The notes beneath the pieces are model-generated. The model worked only from the letters and a program-made list of their open reading frames with translations. It was not told the DNA's origin and searched no databases. From a bacterium (GTDB lineage Bacteria > UBP15 > UBA6099 > DSWB01): 6,862 nucleotides of DNA. The stretch lies in the NCBI GenBank assembly GCA_020061125.1, contig JAGUYV010000190.1, positions 1 to 6,862 of the forward strand, written 5' to 3'. Made by a program: the position numbers and the translations under genes. Position 1 is the first letter of the stretch. The number at the start of each line of letters is the position of its first letter. Shown here in pieces: positions 6,146 to 6,862 of this stretch.

Positions 6146-6283
6146 CCGGAAAAACAGGCATGCGCGTGCATGTTTGCGGAAATTTCGGACTGCCGCCCGG
6201 TTTGCATTTGCGCCCCGTGTTTTTTACACTTAAAGCCAATCCGCCGTGGTGCGGAATGCCAGCGAAAGGCGGTTTCCCCGGCC
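6146..6283. promoter_or_regulatory. Divergent intergenic region between the minus-strand operon and the DUF6485-like gene
   Basis: These 138 bases must carry the start signals of both units unless one starts within a coding region. Two short palindromes are visible: CATGC-GCGT-GCATG (6159-6172) and GTGT-TTTTT-ACAC (6217-6229), either of which could be a regulator site. No strong minus-strand promoter is evident. A TATATA at 6134-6139, inside the annotated PaaK-like start, could be a -10 element if that gene really starts at one of the downstream GTG codons. Confidence 0.4.
6202..6230 (+). promoter_or_regulatory. Weak candidate promoter for the DUF6485-like gene
   Basis: TTGCAT (6202-6207) and TACACT (6225-6230) lie 17 bp apart, matching 3 and 4 of 6 sigma-70 consensus bases. 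The start would fall near 6237, leaving a leader of about 47 nt. The -10 overlaps the GTGT-TTTTT-ACAC palindrome, a position where a bound repressor could block it. This is weak evidence. Confidence 0.3.
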
Positions 6284-6496
6284 ATGGAGTGCAAGCAGGA
6301 CAAGAACAAAAAGAACTGCGGCTGCACCTACAGCTCGTGCAGCAAGCAGGGCATCTGCTGCGAGTGCATCATGTACCACAAAAAAATGAACGAGCTGCCC
6401 GGATGCCTGTTCCCGCCCGCGGCCGAGCGCACCTACGACCGCTCCGTGCGCAAGTTCATCGAGGCGGTCACCGCCAATGGATACAGGCTGGGCTGA
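6284..6496 (+). CDS. Small cysteine-rich DUF6485-like protein
   Basis: The 70-residue product carries eight cysteines in its first 41 residues (C3, C12, C14, C19, C25, C26, C28, C41) plus H32. The spacing NCGCTYSSCSKQGICCECIMYH (11-32) is followed by ELPGCLFP (37-44) and the tail ERTYDRSVRKFIEAV (48-62). This strongly recalls the short DUF6485 proteins, which share the NCxCTY..CxxxGxCCECixYH..xxELPxCxFP pattern; the match is from memory. The cysteine clusters suggest zinc or iron-sulfur binding, but no function is known to me. There is no signal peptide, so it is probably cytoplasmic. The open frame reaches back to 6170, but ATG 6284 is preferred: MECKQDKNKKNC is the usual N-terminus of these proteins and the upstream residues look random. 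The Shine-Dalgarno sequence is weak (AAAGGCGG, about 11 bases upstream). It lies 33 bases before the glycosyltransferase gene, probably co-transcribed. Confidence 0.82.
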   Translation: MECKQDKNKKNCGCTYSSCSKQGICCECIMYHKKMNELPGCLFPPAAERTYDRSVRKFIEAVTANGYRLG

Positions 6497-6529
6497 CCCC
6501 GCGCCCGGACCCGGAATCGTGAGCCGCTC

Positions 6530-6862
6530 ATGCCGCTGATCAGCGTTGTGATCCCCAACTGGAACGGCGCCGCGTTCCTGCCCGCGTGCCTCGACGCCCT
6601 GCGCGCGCAAACCTTCCGCGACTTCGAAACCGTGCTCGTGGACAACGGCTCCGCCGACGAGTCCGTGTCCCTGGTGCGCCGGAAATATCCCGAAGTAACC
6701 GTGATTGAACTGCCGCGGAACCGAGGCTTTTCCGCGGCCGTGAACCAGGGCATACAAAACAGCGACGGGGACATCGTCGCCCTGCTGAACAACGACACCC
6801 AGGCGGACCCGCGCTGGCTGGAGCGCGCCGCGGACTGCATGGCGCGGCATCCGCGCGCGGGC
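6530..6862 (+). CDS. Family 2 glycosyltransferase, N-terminal part (3' end outside window)
   Basis: The frame is open from ATG 6530 to the window edge, giving 111 residues. They begin MPLISVVIPNWNGAAFLPAC, the nucleotide-sugar-binding start of GT-A-fold glycosyltransferases. The next family marks are VLVDNGSADESV (35-46), RNRGFSAAVNQGI (63-75) and IVALLNNDTQADPRWL (82-97), where NND (D89) stands at the usual DxD metal-binding position. This pattern is typical of the rhamnosyltransferase-like GT2 group that acts on cell-surface glycans; the sugar cannot be told. No earlier start is possible in frame, since the preceding gene's TGA (6494-6496) is in the same frame and only ATG 6530 lies between. 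A short GTGAG (6519-6523) is a weak ribosome binding site. Confidence 0.93.
   Translation, partial: MPLISVVIPNWNGAAFLPACLDALRAQTFRDFETVLVDNGSADESVSLVRRKYPEVTVIELPRNRGFSAAVNQGIQNSDGDIVALLNNDTQADPRWLERAADCMARHPRAG

Noticed and set aside
4794-6239. Second minus-strand open frame (481 codons) over the PaaK-like gene
   Set aside because: Alternative frame on the same strand, rich in R, G, H and A, lacking motifs, whereas the other frame has all the ligase motifs.
6230-6850. Minus-strand open frame opposite the DUF6485-like and glycosyltransferase genes
   Set aside because: It overlaps two plus-strand genes with clear family motifs and has none itself.
1-6862. CRISPR array, tRNA, rRNA or riboswitch
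   Set aside because: No regularly spaced repeats, no cloverleaf-like segment and no conserved rRNA sequence were seen on reading both strands; the non-coding gaps are short and otherwise explained.

Overview
This is a GC-rich window (clearly above half G+C, with many GCGCGC runs) from a Gram-negative bacterium. The Gram-negative call rests on an LpxL/HtrB-type acyltransferase and exported or inner-membrane proteins. The gene mix (BatA-like protein, sodium:solute symporter with a soluble C-terminal tail, PaaK-like ligase, DUF6485-like mini-protein) reminds me of the PVC superphylum or neighbouring uncultured phyla such as Lentisphaerota, Omnitrophota or Hydrogenedentota. That placement comes from memory and is weak; the 16S gene is not here, and the S20 protein would be the best taxonomic marker.

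Layout. (1) Positions 1-294 (+) hold the C-terminal end of a BatA-like membrane protein; an intrinsic terminator starts on its stop codon. (2) Positions 337-748 are a self-contained rpsT unit: a promoter with a perfect TATAAT, the S20 gene, and a strong terminator. (3) Positions 749-1057 have no gene. Nearly all of this is a 273-bp MITE-like element with imperfect terminal inverted repeats, a 4-bp ATCA flanking duplication and an internal hairpin. (4) Positions 6145 down to 1058 (-) form a tightly packed four-gene operon. In transcription order it encodes a PaaK-like adenylate-forming ligase, an LpxL/HtrB-like acyltransferase (GTGA overlap), an unrecognised exported protein with two C-terminal membrane helices (4-bp gap), and a sodium:solute symporter with a soluble C-terminal extension of about 120 residues (9-bp gap). 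The operon's stop codon lies inside the target duplication of the MITE-like element. (5) Positions 6146-6283 are a divergent intergenic region with two small palindromes. (6) Positions 6284-6862 (+) hold a 70-residue, eight-cysteine DUF6485-like protein, then the first 111 codons of a family 2 glycosyltransferase that runs off the window.

How the genes may work together. Ribosomal protein S20 is housekeeping and independent. The minus-strand operon combines carboxylate activation (PaaK-like), acyl transfer at the inner membrane (LpxL-like), an unknown membrane protein and a Na+-driven importer, next to a glycosyltransferase. A role in modifying an envelope lipid or glycan with an imported or activated acid is a reasonable hypothesis. 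It is inferred only from gene order and family, and no such pathway can be read directly from the sequence.
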